A stretch of 57,144 nt of DNA from Ventosimonas gracilis (GTDB taxonomy: Bacteria; Pseudomonadota; Gammaproteobacteria; Pseudomonadales; Pseudomonadaceae). The notes beneath the pieces are model-generated. The model saw nothing but the letters and a program-made list of their open reading frames with translations. It searched no databases and was not told where the DNA came from. The translations under genes were made by a program, and so were the position numbers. Positions 1 through 7,189 of this stretch are shown here, piece by piece. Positions within the stretch are counted from its first letter, which is position 1; every line of letters begins with the position of its first letter. The stretch lies in contig NZ_LSZO01000059.1 of assembly GCF_001580025.1 (NCBI RefSeq), forward strand, positions 1 through 57,144. Direction: 5' to 3'.

Positions 1-153
1 GAATTTTGGGCGCAGCCCGAAGGGACGGGGCAGATTTTGTGCGCCGCTGTGTTGCTCGTCGCTCATTTGCATGAGCAAATTTCGCTTCTCGCGCCTTGCT
101 GCGCACAAAATCTGCCTCCGTCGCGGCCACGTTTGAAGTGGGAACAGACCCTA
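1..153. repeat. Interspersed MITE-like repeat, family 1, copy A (partial, cut by window edge)
   Basis: This stretch matches the right-hand part of the element at 2414-2680 almost base for base: the CGCAGCCCGAAGGGACGGG block, the CATTTGCATGAGCAAATTTC block, and a right end of CGTTTGAAGTGGGAACAGAC followed by CCT. Its left end lies outside the window. It sits downstream of the aldehyde dehydrogenase gene. There is no coding potential I would defend. Confidence 0.75.
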
Positions 154-204
154 GGTGACGCGCCAGCCGCAGACCCTCAAATGCGGCTTTGCCGGTGTAG
201 CGCC

Positions 205-1698
205 TTAGAGCTTGATCCAGGTCGCTTTCAGTTCGGTGTACTTGTCAAAAGCGTGCAGGGATTTGTCGCGGCCATTGCCGGATTGCTTAAAGCCGCCAAA
301 GGGCGCGGTCATATCACCGGCATCGTACTGATTCACCCAGACGCTGCCGGAACGCAGCGCCCGCGCCGTCTGATGCGCCTTGGACAGGTTGGATGTCCAA
401 AGCCCTGCACCCAGTCCGTAGAGCGTGTCGTTGGCAATGCGGATGGCGTCTTCTACGCCGTCAAACTCAATCACTGACAGCACCGGGCCGAAGATTTCTT
501 CGCGGGCGATTTTCATCGAGTTGGTCACCCCGTCAAAAATCGTTGGCTCAACGTACAGCCCGCCGCTTTCTTGCATCACGCGGTTGCCGCCCACCAGCAC
601 TTTCGCGCCTTCGGCTTTGCCCGCTTCGATATAAGACAGTACGGTATTGAGCTGCTGGTTGTCGGCGAGCGCCCCTACGTTGGTTTGTGGATCAAGCGGG
701 TTGCCGGGCTTCCAAGCCTTGATGGCCGCAACCACCATCGGCAAAAAGCGCTCCTTGATGGATTTTTCCACCAACAGGCGGGAACCTGCGGTGCAGACTT
801 CACCTTGGTTAAAGGCAATGCCGGTCGCAACGGCAGCGGCGGCCTCTTCCAGGTCTTTGGCATCGGCGAAGACGATATTCGGGCTTTTGCCGCCGGCTTC
901 CAGCCAAACGCGCTTCATGTTCGACTCGCCTGCGTAAACCAATAGTTGCTTGGCGGTGCGGGTGGAGCCGGTAAAGACCAGCGTATCGACATCCATATGC
1001 AGCCCCAGCGCTTTGCCGACCTTGTGACCAAAGCCAGGCAGCACGTTGAGCACGCCGTTCGGCAGACCCGCCTCGGTCGCAAGCGCAGCAATGCGAATGG
1101 CGGTCAGCGGGGATTTTTCCGAGGGTTTGAGCACCACCGAGTTGCCGCTGGCGAGCGCAGGTCCCAGTTTCCAGCAAGCCATCATCAACGGGAAGTTCCA
1201 CGGCACCACGGCAGCAACCACGCCAACCGGCTCGCGCGTAATCAGCCCCAACTGCTCGCGTGGAGTGGGCGCGATTTCGTCATACAGCTTGTCGGTGGCT
1301 TCGGCGCTCCAGCGGATGGCCTCTGCCGAACCTGGAATATCGACCGCAAGCGCATCGCTGATGGGCTTGCCCATGTCCAAGGTTTCCAGCAGCGCGAGTT
1401 CTTCGGCGTGCTCTTCCAGCAAATCGGCAAAACGGCACAAAACCTGTTTACGCTCGGCGGGAGCCATCTGCGACCAAGTACCGCTGTTAAAGGTAGCGCG
1501 GGCGCTGGCAATCGCACGATCCGCATCACTGCTGTCACAACTTGAAACTTGTGCCAGCGTGCGCCCGTCAATCGGGCTAATGCAGGCAAAGGTTTCGCCG
1601 GAATCAGCCGCCGTGTAAGCGCCGTTAATATAGGCGCGGCCTTCAATCTGAAGGGTTTCGGCACGTTTTTGCCAATCGGCAAAGGTAAGCCCACTCAT
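205..1698 (-). CDS. puuC: Aldehyde dehydrogenase, PuuC/PauC (KauB) type
   Basis: NAD(P)-dependent oxidation of an aminoaldehyde to the acid. The family handles gamma-glutamyl-gamma-aminobutyraldehyde or 4-guanidinobutyraldehyde in polyamine and arginine catabolism. The protein has 497 residues, the usual family length. It carries PWNFP near residue 167, the FTGST nucleotide-binding segment, the catalytic Glu in LEAGGKSPN, the catalytic Cys in NQGEVCTAGSR, and the C-terminal signature ELKATWIKL seen in Pseudomonas homologues. The ATG at 1698 is chosen because AGAGGA lies about 8 bases upstream; an ATG ten codons earlier has no such site. It lies downstream of rpmB-rpmG, as I recall for the Pseudomonas pauC region. 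The exact substrate is inferred. Confidence 0.93.
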   Translation of the reverse strand: MSGLTFADWQKRAETLQIEGRAYINGAYTAADSGETFACISPIDGRTLAQVSSCDSSDADRAIASARATFNSGTWSQMAPAERKQVLCRFADLLEEHAEELALLETLDMGKPISDALAVDIPGSAEAIRWSAEATDKLYDEIAPTPREQLGLITREPVGVVAAVVPWNFPLMMACWKLGPALASGNSVVLKPSEKSPLTAIRIAALATEAGLPNGVLNVLPGFGHKVGKALGLHMDVDTLVFTGSTRTAKQLLVYAGESNMKRVWLEAGGKSPNIVFADAKDLEEAAAAVATGIAFNQGEVCTAGSRLLVEKSIKERFLPMVVAAIKAWKPGNPLDPQTNVGALADNQQLNTVLSYIEAGKAEGAKVLVGGNRVMQESGGLYVEPTIFDGVTNSMKIAREEIFGPVLSVIEFDGVEDAIRIANDTLYGLGAGLWTSNLSKAHQTARALRSGSVWVNQYDAGDMTAPFGGFKQSGNGRDKSLHAFDKYTELKATWIKL

Positions 1699-1813
1699 TG
1701 TTATCATCCTCTTGTTGTTTACCCGCAAAAGCCGCGGGCGCGAAAAACGCTGACACTAACCTTTAAGCTACGTATTTTTCAACTCCCGTTGCTTAACTTG
1801 CAGGAGAGTGAAA

Positions 1814-1840
1814 CAAAAAACCCGCCGATGGCGGGTTTTT
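1814..1840. terminator. Bidirectional intrinsic terminator between rpmG and the aldehyde dehydrogenase gene
   Basis: AAAAACCCGC, then CGAT, then GGCGGGTTTTT. The GC stem is flanked by A5 and T5, so it can act on either strand. It lies just past the rpmG stop codon and upstream of the dehydrogenase, which implies that the latter has its own promoter. Confidence 0.85.
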
Positions 1841-1855
1841 GACGCAACAGAAGCC

Positions 1856-2014
1856 TTATTTAATTTTGGCTTCTTTGTAAATCACGTGCTTGCGCAGTAC
1901 CGGGTCGAATTTTTTAATCTCGATTTTATCCGGCGTGGTGCGCTTGTTTTTGTCGGTGGTGTAAAAATGACCGGTTCCGGCGCTGGAGACCAGACGAATC
2001 AGTTCACGAGGCAT
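1856..2014 (-). CDS. rpmG: 50S ribosomal protein L33
   Basis: Small structural protein of the large ribosomal subunit, 52 residues. The translation begins [20 protein letters not shown], continues through the basic [15 protein letters not shown] segment and ends EAKIK, matching the usual 51-55 residue bacterial L33. No zinc-binding Cys pairs are present, so this is the C- form, which is zinc-independent. GGGAG lies 7 bases upstream of the ATG. It follows rpmB by 11 bases, the standard rpmB-rpmG operon, and ends at a strong terminator. Confidence 0.97.
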   Translation of the reverse strand: MPRELIRLVSSAGTGHFYTTDKNKRTTPDKIEIKKFDPVLRKHVIYKEAKIK

Positions 2015-2025
2015 GGTGTTCTCCC

Positions 2026-2262
2026 TTAGATTTTTTCGCCGCGCGCGCGCAGCTCAGCGAGGATGGTATCAATCCCGCGCTTGTCAATCACACGCATGCC
2101 CTTGGCAGAGACGCGCAGACGCACAAAGCGGTTTTCAGATTCAACCCAGAAGCGGTGGTATTGCAGGTTCGGCAAAAAACGACGGCGCGTTTTGTTGTTG
2201 GCGTGGGAAACGTTGTTTCCACTCATTGGCCCCTTGCCGGTGACTTGACAAACTCTAGACAT
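2026..2262 (-). CDS. rpmB: 50S ribosomal protein L28
   Basis: Structural protein of the large subunit, 78 residues, of normal length. It begins [20 protein letters not shown], the L28 signature, and continues with [16 protein letters not shown] longer reading frame extends 25 codons upstream but lacks homology, so the ATG at 2262 is used, with AGGG 11 bases before it. It is the first gene of the rpmB-rpmG operon. A plausible sigma-70 promoter lies about 100 bases upstream, and the leader holds a short perfect hairpin. Confidence 0.97.
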   Translation of the reverse strand: MSRVCQVTGKGPMSGNNVSHANNKTRRRFLPNLQYHRFWVESENRFVRLRVSAKGMRVIDKRGIDTILAELRARGEKI

Positions 2263-2286
2263 GACAGTTTCAGCCCTTTTGCAGCG

Positions 2287-2389
2287 CATGCCGAACCCGG
2301 CATGGGTCGCGGCGAAAATAAATAAAGCGGCAGACAAGCCACCCGAAAAATAGGCGCGAATTTATAGCAGAAAGCTAAGTCTTCGGCAA
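2287..2389 (-). promoter_or_regulatory. Predicted rpmB-rpmG promoter and leader hairpin
   Basis: On the minus strand a -35 element TTGCCG (2384-2389) is separated by exactly 17 bases from a -10 element TATAAA (2361-2366). The roughly 95-base leader that follows contains CATGCCG-GGTT-CGGCATG (2287-2304), a perfect 7-bp hairpin shortly before the rpmB ribosome-binding site. Ribosomal-protein leaders often carry regulatory hairpins, so a role in translational feedback is possible, but this is inference. Confidence 0.55.
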
Positions 2390-2413
2390 GGAAAAATTGG
2401 CTTTCCTTGCCCT

Positions 2414-2680
2414 AGGGTCTGCTCCCGCTTCAAACGCGAGCCGCGCTGCTGCTCAAAATTTCGCCAGACTAGGCGCAGCATGCAGCCAATGTGTACAACC
2501 TTGGCAAAGGCTGCAACAACGTATGGCGAAATTTTGCGCGCAGCCCGAAGGGACGGGCCAGATTTTGTGCGCTGCGGTGTTGCTCGTCGTTCATTTGCAT
2601 GAGCAAATTTCTCTCCTCGCGCCTTGCTGCGCGCAAAATCTGGCTCCGTCGCGGCCACGTTTGAAGCGGGAACAGACCCT
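2414..2680. repeat. MITE-like repeat, family 1, complete copy B
   Basis: A 267-bp element bounded by 23-bp inverted repeats that differ at one position: left begins AGGGTCTGCTCCCGCTTCAA, right (reversed) AGGGTCTGTTCCCGCTTCAA. Inside are further opposed segments, including CAAAATTTCGCC near 2455 answered by GGCGAAATTTTG near 2525, and CAGATTTTGTGCGC near 2570 answered by GCGCGCAAAATCTGG near 2630. No transposase is encoded. Related copies are at 1-153 and about 40145-40247. The right end abuts the arfA hairpin. Confidence 0.75.
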
Positions 2681-2828
2681 GCCCCAGAAAGCAAAAAGCC
2701 TCCCAGTTACGGGAGGCTTTGCGTTGGTAGCTGCCTTTGCCTTTTTTCGGTTTTTCCTGCCGACTGCGAAACAGTGGCTTGGCGATAAGGGCTTTGGCGT
2801 GGTTTATTCGCTTGGCTTTATCTGTCAC
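2469..2828 (-). CDS. arfA: Alternative ribosome-rescue factor A, with its 3' end running into a repeat
   Basis: ArfA rescues ribosomes stalled on mRNAs lacking a stop codon by recruiting RF2, as a backup to tmRNA. Residues 14-44 carry the family core: PLFRSRQEKPKKGKGSYQRK followed by ASRNWEA. Translation starts at GTG 2828 with GAGGAA upstream. The codons for residues 37-46 form a perfect 10-bp hairpin followed by T5, which is the known arfA design: the transcript is ended or RNase III-cut inside the gene, so the message itself is non-stop and the product is made efficiently only when tmRNA fails. The open frame continues to 119 codons through the MITE at 2414-2680; that tail is unlike any ArfA and is probably seldom translated. 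The functional product is about 45-50 residues. Confidence 0.85.
   Translation of the reverse strand: MTDKAKRINHAKALIAKPLFRSRQEKPKKGKGSYQRKASRNWEAFCFLGQGLFPLQTWPRRSQILRAARREERNLLMQMNDEQHRSAQNLARPFGLRAKFRHTLLQPLPRLYTLAACCA
2695..2720 (-). terminator. Intragenic arfA hairpin (terminator or RNase III site)
   Basis: On the minus strand AAAGCCTCCC, loop GTAACT, GGGAGGCTTT, then more T residues. The stem is a perfect 10 bp and lies inside the arfA coding frame exactly at the Arg-Asn-Trp-Glu-Ala codons. In E. coli and Neisseria arfA genes a hairpin in this position generates a non-stop mRNA. It ends 15 bases from the end of the repeat at 2414-2680. Confidence 0.85.
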
Positions 2829-2902
2829 CTTAAGTCTTCCTCGCTGAATCTAAAGGGTCGCGCAGCATGGCGTTTGGCGAACACAAAATCAATGCGGTAT
2901 TA

Positions 2903-2926
2903 CCCTCGCCCGCTTGCGGGCGAGGG
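2903..2926. repeat. REP-like palindrome
   Basis: CCCTCGCCCGC-TT-GCGGGCGAGGG is a near-perfect palindrome upstream of the first ankyrin lipoprotein. Related GC palindromes built around CCCGC and GCGGG with flanking CCCCT and AGGGG occur at 12756-12781, 29472-29497 and 30253-30283, each in an intergenic gap. Confidence 0.6.
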
Positions 2927-2940
2927 GAGAAAGCAGCGGC

Positions 2941-2959
2941 TAAGGACACTCTGAACACC
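2941..2959 (+). repeat. Solo end of MITE-like family 2
   Basis: TAAGGACACTCTGAAC matches the terminal repeats of the elements at 27034-27130 and 28437-28599, and is identical over 16 bases, in inverse orientation, to 20826-20841. No partner end is found nearby. It lies 21 bases before the ATG of the first lipoprotein gene. Confidence 0.55.
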
Positions 2960-2979
2960 TTATCGAGGAAAACCCGCCC

Positions 2980-3801
2980 ATGAAACGTCCCTTTTTTCGT
3001 TTGACGACGTGCCTTATCGCTTGCCTCACCGCGCTGCTGAGTGCTTGTTTGCCAGGAAATTCTTTTATGAACAAACGTATCCGCGCCACAGAATTTTTCA
3101 AGGATCGCTATCTGCTGATGGCCCAGGCCATCGAACAGAACAACATGGCCCAGTTAAAGCAACTGGGGCGCGGTCAGGACTTGAGCCAGAAAGGCGAGCA
3201 AGATATGGATCTGATGTGGTTCGCCATTGCCCGCAAGAACTTTGATGCCATTCGTACCTTGGTGGAATTGGGCGTAGACCCGGAGAAGCAACCCGCCGAC
3301 GGCATCGGTACGGCACTGGACCTTGCTTTTATGATGCAGGACGACACGCGCTATCTTGAGGCCATGCTTGATGGTGGGCTATCACCAAATTACGCCGACA
3401 ACCCACCGCCGATGCTCCATCGTGGGGTGGCTGGCGGGTTGGCGCACGTCAAATTGTTGCTGCAACGCGGCACCCGTCTTGACGACCGTACTCCCAACGT
3501 GCGCAGAACCGCCTTGCTTGAGGCCATCACCAGGGTCAAACCCGATATTGCCATTTACTTATTGCAACAAGGTGCGGATTTCAATGCGTACACGGTCATT
3601 GGTGTCACGCCCGCTTGGGCGGTGTATCTGGAAGTCAAAGACGGTCAACCGGGTCATCCTGTGCACACCCAATTTTTGGCACTACGCGATCTGATGATAG
3701 AAAAAGGTGCCAAATGGCCGCCTGATTCTCCGCTTGAAGTGCGCGAGCAAATGCGCGCGCGCGGCGAAACCCCACTCGTTCCGCCCAGCCAGTCGCGCTG
3801 A
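2980..3801 (+). CDS. Ankyrin-type lipoprotein, copy 1
   Basis: A 273-residue protein with a lipoprotein signal: basic MKR, a hydrophobic stretch, and the lipobox LSAC at residues 20-23. It is therefore predicted to be lipidated and exported, retained in the inner or outer membrane facing the periplasm. Residues about 45-230 hold degenerate ankyrin-like units, for example FAIARKNFDAIRTLVELGVDPE, here split as FAIARKNFDAIRT and LVELGVDPE, then LLLQRGTRLDD and YLLQQGADFNAY. GAGGA stands 11 bases before the ATG. A copy of the same length starts 858 bases downstream. Base composition is like that of the core genome, unlike the AT-rich genes that follow. Such lipoproteins occur near toxin and immunity loci, but its function is unknown. 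Confidence 0.85.
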   Translation: MKRPFFRLTTCLIACLTALLSACLPGNSFMNKRIRATEFFKDRYLLMAQAIEQNNMAQLKQLGRGQDLSQKGEQDMDLMWFAIARKNFDAIRTLVELGVDPEKQPADGIGTALDLAFMMQDDTRYLEAMLDGGLSPNYADNPPPMLHRGVAGGLAHVKLLLQRGTRLDDRTPNVRRTALLEAITRVKPDIAIYLLQQGADFNAYTVIGVTPAWAVYLEVKDGQPGHPVHTQFLALRDLMIEKGAKWPPDSPLEVREQMRARGETPLVPPSQSR

Positions 3802-3837
3802 ACAAGTGCTTGCCTGTGTATGGAGGAAAGCCTGCCC

Positions 3838-4659
3838 ATGAAACGTCCCTTTTTTCGTTTTACGACTGGCCTTGTTGCTTGCCTCACCGCGCTGCTGAGT
3901 GCTTGTCTGTCAGGAAGCCCTTTGACGAACAAACGTATCCGCGCCACAGAATTTTTCAAGGATCGCTATCTGCTGATGGCTCAGGCCATCGAACAGAACA
4001 ACATGGCCCAGTTAAAACAACTGGCGCGCGGCCAGGACTTGAGCCAGAAAGGCGACCAAGATATGGATCTGCTGTGGTTCGCCATTGCCCGCAAGAACTT
4101 TGATGCCATTCGTACCTTGGTGGAATTGGGCGTTGACCCGGAGAAACAAGCCGCCAACGGCATCGGTACGGCACTGGACCTTGCTTTTATGATGCAGGAC
4201 GACACGCGCTATCTTGAGGCCGTGCTTGACGGTGGGCTATCACCAAATTACGCCGACAACCCACCGCCGATGCTCCATCGTGGGGTGGCTGGTGGGTTGG
4301 CGCACGTCAAATTGTTGCTGCAACGCGGCACCCGTCTTGACGACCGTATTCCCAGCGTGCGCAGAACTGCCTTGCTTGAGGCCATCACCAGGTTCAAACC
4401 CGATGTTGCCATTTACTTATTGCAACAAGGTGCGGATTTCAATGCGTACACGGTCATTGGTGTCACGCCCGCTTGGGCGGTGTATCTGGAAGTCAAAGAC
4501 GGTCAATCGGGTCATCCTGTGCACACCCAATTTCTGGCACTACGCGATCTGATGATAGAAAAAGGTGCCCAATGGCCGCCTGATTCTCCGCTTGAAGTGC
4601 GCGAGCAAATGCGCGCGCGCGGCGAAACCCCACTCGTTCCGCCCAGCCAGACGCGCTGA
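3838..4659 (+). CDS. Ankyrin-type lipoprotein, copy 2 (tandem duplicate)
   Basis: The same 273-residue architecture as the preceding gene and near-identical over its whole length; differences include FMNKR to LTNKR after the lipobox, GRGQD to ARGQD, and RVKPDI to RFKPDV. The ATG at 3838 is chosen over one six codons earlier because it aligns with copy 1 and has GGAGG upstream. The duplication includes the ribosome-binding site, so both copies should be translated alike. The small intergenic space (36 bases) suggests co-transcription. Function unknown; predicted periplasm-facing lipoprotein. Confidence 0.85.
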   Translation: MKRPFFRFTTGLVACLTALLSACLSGSPLTNKRIRATEFFKDRYLLMAQAIEQNNMAQLKQLARGQDLSQKGDQDMDLLWFAIARKNFDAIRTLVELGVDPEKQAANGIGTALDLAFMMQDDTRYLEAVLDGGLSPNYADNPPPMLHRGVAGGLAHVKLLLQRGTRLDDRIPSVRRTALLEAITRFKPDVAIYLLQQGADFNAYTVIGVTPAWAVYLEVKDGQSGHPVHTQFLALRDLMIEKGAQWPPDSPLEVREQMRARGETPLVPPSQTR

Positions 4660-4708
4660 CTTATCCCGATCATCCATAATCAGGTCAGACATGGAGCCGT
4701 CCGACAAT

Positions 4709-4775
4709 TTTGCCTATTGCTTAGGCACTGCCAATCTGCTTTTGAGAACAGTACCCGTAATGAAAGATAAAAAAG
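4709..4775 (+). repeat. 67-bp direct repeat ahead of immunity copy 1
   Basis: Positions 4709-4775 are identical to 6015-6081. The block reads in frame as FAYCLGTANLLLRTVPVM followed by KDKK, and includes the ATG used by array copy 2. Here it is followed by a second ribosome-binding site and ATG at 4791, so the block looks like a recombination scar left at the head of the array. Confidence 0.8.
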
Positions 4776-4790
4776 CCAGGAGATATAAAA

Positions 4791-5273
4791 ATGAAATATA
4801 AACAAGTAGGGTTCAGCATGGGGATTGCAGTCCCCAGGCTTGGTAATTTTGCTGACATATCTTCAATTAAAAAAGAAATAGCTACTTATGTTGAGTCTAT
4901 TTTGCCAAAAATAAATATTGAAGACCTATCGGGATGGAAGCTGACTTTTCACACTACTTACGCATGCACAGACTTCATTGGGGTTTATAAAAAATTTCTA
5001 CGATACCCTTCAGATAGAGAATACGTAATTTCGATTGCCATCGCCATTCCCGATAATACGCAAGCGCCTTATGGTATACCGCCTAGAAGAGATGGAACAA
5101 TTGGCTCTTTTCGTCCAGCAAGAAGCAACCGCTCCCATCTTTTGGATCCTGAGTATGATAAATATGACAATCTTGACCAATATATTCTTGCGGCAGCAAT
5201 AAAGGCGATAGACCTCGGCTTCACCAAAGGCTTCACTTGTTACGGTAAGAAAATAAAATTTCAAGATTTATAA
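4791..5273 (+). CDS. Putative immunity protein, array copy 1 (intact)
   Basis: A 160-residue soluble protein of a family repeated five times between here and 8270. Family marks, read by comparing the copies, are a central Gly-Trp pair in the LSGW segment, KKFLRYPSDREYVIS, IPDNTQAPYG, a PEYD-YDNL segment, and the C-terminal GFTKGFTCYGKKIKFQDL. There is no signal peptide or membrane segment. GGAG lies 8 bases before the ATG. By memory the pattern resembles Imm9-type immunity proteins of polymorphic toxin systems; I could not test that. The gene is visibly AT-rich compared with its neighbours, suggesting transfer. Its first codons differ from the other copies. Confidence 0.75.
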   Translation: MKYKQVGFSMGIAVPRLGNFADISSIKKEIATYVESILPKINIEDLSGWKLTFHTTYACTDFIGVYKKFLRYPSDREYVISIAIAIPDNTQAPYGIPPRRDGTIGSFRPARSNRSHLLDPEYDKYDNLDQYILAAAIKAIDLGFTKGFTCYGKKIKFQDL

Positions 5274-5386
5274 TGACTCGCACATTACCCTGCCCTCATA
5301 TAGCCTTTCAGCGACGAGGGGATTTTTGGTAAATCGAAAAACAAGAGAATACGCAATAAAATACAAACAAATAAGGAGATATGAAA

Positions 5387-5908
5387 ATGAAAAGTAAACC
5401 AAAAGTTACAGATTTCAAATTAGGCAGCATTTTTTTCGTTCCATTCCGAGACGGCGTAAACGGCGTATTCGGATACGTAAAATATGACTGTAATACCCGC
5501 AGCAATCCAAAGAGTATTAACTTGCCGCTCGCCGACATTTACAATCGAGTCTGCCGATTGGATGAGTGGTCGGAAGATATCAAGCAAGAAGAAATAAAAA
5601 TTCACGACATGATTTTAAGTCTTGTGAATCACTTCCATAAGTCATATTTCAACACAAGACCTATGGTGCTAACCGATTATCACACAGACATTATTCACCC
5701 GGTTAAATATGGATTCTTTAAAATAGGCACCAAGAAGCTTTGGTATGATGCCGATGCAAAAGACGTCGTCTATCCTGATAGTGATGAGCAATACAGAGAA
5801 GTAGAAATGGCACTAGCCCCTTACGACCAGGCTTATATAGAAGCCATTTTCATTGGTATAAATGTTAAATATGGCGATGAGATCCCTGGTTTTGATCGGG
5901 AAGACTAG
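5387..5908 (+). CDS. Putative Imm26-like immunity protein
   Basis: A 173-residue protein unrelated to the repeated family around it. The N-terminal FKLGSIFFVPFRDGVNGVFG resembles the opening of Imm26-type immunity proteins (a Gly-x-hydrophobic-Phe strand leading to a Gly-rich turn). The rest is acidic and ends near PGFDRED. The ATG at 5387 is preferred to that at 5381 because GGAG is 8 bases upstream of it. The leader (about 5309-5380) shares a block with the leader of copy 5 (7695-7778). AT-rich like the rest of the array. Family assignment is by resemblance only. Confidence 0.65.
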   Translation: MKSKPKVTDFKLGSIFFVPFRDGVNGVFGYVKYDCNTRSNPKSINLPLADIYNRVCRLDEWSEDIKQEEIKIHDMILSLVNHFHKSYFNTRPMVLTDYHTDIIHPVKYGFFKIGTKKLWYDADAKDVVYPDSDEQYREVEMALAPYDQAYIEAIFIGINVKYGDEIPGFDRED

Positions 5909-6014
5909 GGTTCGATCTCGTCGCTATGCTTTATTCTTTTTTCACGCTATTTGCAGCAGGGCATTGAGGGCAATAGAGGCTTTTATGACCACACAACATT
6001 ACAAAATCGACCTC

Positions 6015-6081
6015 TTTGCCTATTGCTTAGGCACTGCCAATCTGCTTTTGAGAACAGTACCCGTAATGAAAGATAAAAAAG
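6015..6081 (+). repeat. 67-bp direct repeat ahead of immunity copy 2
   Basis: Identical to 4709-4775. Here the block is open in frame with an upstream ATG at 5985 that has a good AGAGG site, and runs straight into the copy 2 reading frame. Confidence 0.8.
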
Positions 6082-6589
6082 TTAAACAAGTAAGAGCCAT
6101 CATGCCGATATCAGTCCCTGGGATTTGGAATTTTGCTGACATGGGCCCAATTGAGCGAAAAGTAAATACTTATATTGATTCTATTTTGCCAAGAATAAAC
6201 ATTGAAGATATATCGGGATGGAGGCTGCTTTTACACATTAATTCCGTATGCTCAGACCTCATTTCGGTTTATAAAAAATTCCTACGGTATCCTTCAGATC
6301 GAGAATACGTGATTTACTTACCATCCCTATCCCCGATAATACGCAAGCGCCTTATGGCATGCCGCCTGGGCGAGATGGAACGATTGGCCATTTTCGTTCA
6401 ATAAGAGACAGAGGCAAGCAATCCCATCTTTTGGAGCCTGAGTATGATCAATATGATGATCTCAACCAATATATTCTTGCGTCAGCAATAAAGGCTATAG
6501 ACCTTGGCTTCACCAAAGGTTTCACTTGCTATGGGAAGAAAATAAAATTTCAAGATTTATCATGTTCGCATAGGACTCTCCCCGCATAG
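6066..6589 (+). pseudogene. Putative immunity protein, array copy 2 (frameshifted)
   Basis: Aligns with copies 1, 3 and 5 but has lost one base at about 6314-6330: after DREYVI the frame shifts, and the remaining MPPGRDGTIG to FQDL part continues in another frame. The original TAA stop after FQDL has become TCA, adding nine codons to the stop at 6589. The ATG at 6066 has only a weak site; an in-frame ATG at 5985 with AGAGG upstream would add 27 residues through the 67-bp repeat. Probably non-functional unless the frame is restored by slippage, for which there is no obvious slippery run. Confidence 0.8.
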
Positions 6590-6628
6590 AAATACTAATG
6601 AAATATAAACAACCAAGGAAATATATAA

Positions 6629-7123
6629 ATGAAAGATAAAAAAGTTAAACAAGTAAGCATCGGCCTGGGGATTGAAGTCATTGGGCTTCGTAAGTTTGCT
6701 AACGTATTTTCAATTGACAAAAAAATAGCCACTTATGTTAAGTCTATTTTGCCAAGAATAAACATGGAAGACCTATCGGGATGGAGGCTACAACTCCACA
6801 TTAGCTACCTACCCACAGACTTCATTAGCGTTTATAAAAAATTTCTACGGTATCCTTCAGATAGAGAATACGTGATTTCGATTGGCATCCCCATCCCCGA
6901 TAATACGCAAGCGCCTTATGGCATGCCGACTGGCGAAGATGGAAAAATTAGCCTTTTTTGTCGTTCAGCAAGTGGCAAACACAGCCATCTTTTATATCCT
7001 GAGTATGATCAATATGACAATCTTAACCAATATATTCTTGCGTCAGCAATAAAGGCGATAGACCTTGGCTTCACCAAAGGTTTCACTTGTTACGGTAAGA
7101 AAATAAAATTTCAAGATTTATAA
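6629..7123 (+). CDS. Putative immunity protein, array copy 3 (intact)
   Basis: 164 residues, the same family as copies 1, 2, 4 and 5. It keeps the LSGWRL segment, KKFLRYPSDREYVIS, IPDNTQAPYG and the invariant C-terminal GFTCYGKKIKFQDL. The middle (about residues 105-130) and the segments around residues 10-25 and 62-70 differ most between copies, as expected if they set toxin specificity. The poly-A run in DKKIA (positions about 6719-6726) is one A longer than in copy 4. The spacer after this gene nearly matches the spacer before it. Confidence 0.75.
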   Translation: MKDKKVKQVSIGLGIEVIGLRKFANVFSIDKKIATYVKSILPRINMEDLSGWRLQLHISYLPTDFISVYKKFLRYPSDREYVISIGIPIPDNTQAPYGMPTGEDGKISLFCRSASGKHSHLLYPEYDQYDNLNQYILASAIKAIDLGFTKGFTCYGKKIKFQDL

Positions 7124-7189
7124 TGCTCGCATAGGACTCTCCCCGTATAGAAATACTAATGAAATATAAACAATCAAGGGAACATATAA

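Noticed and set aside
2397-2954. A 185-codon frame running across the repeat and the arfA hairpin on the plus strand
   Set aside because: It is made of repeat sequence and antisense arfA, with no signal for translation.
4565-4801. A 78-codon frame ending in the first 67-bp block
   Set aside because: Most of it is the shifted 3' end of the lipoprotein gene; only the 67-bp block is of interest and is reported separately.
6290-6420. Programmed frameshifting in array copy 2
   Set aside because: No slippery heptamer or downstream stem is visible at the shift, and the original stop codon is also lost.
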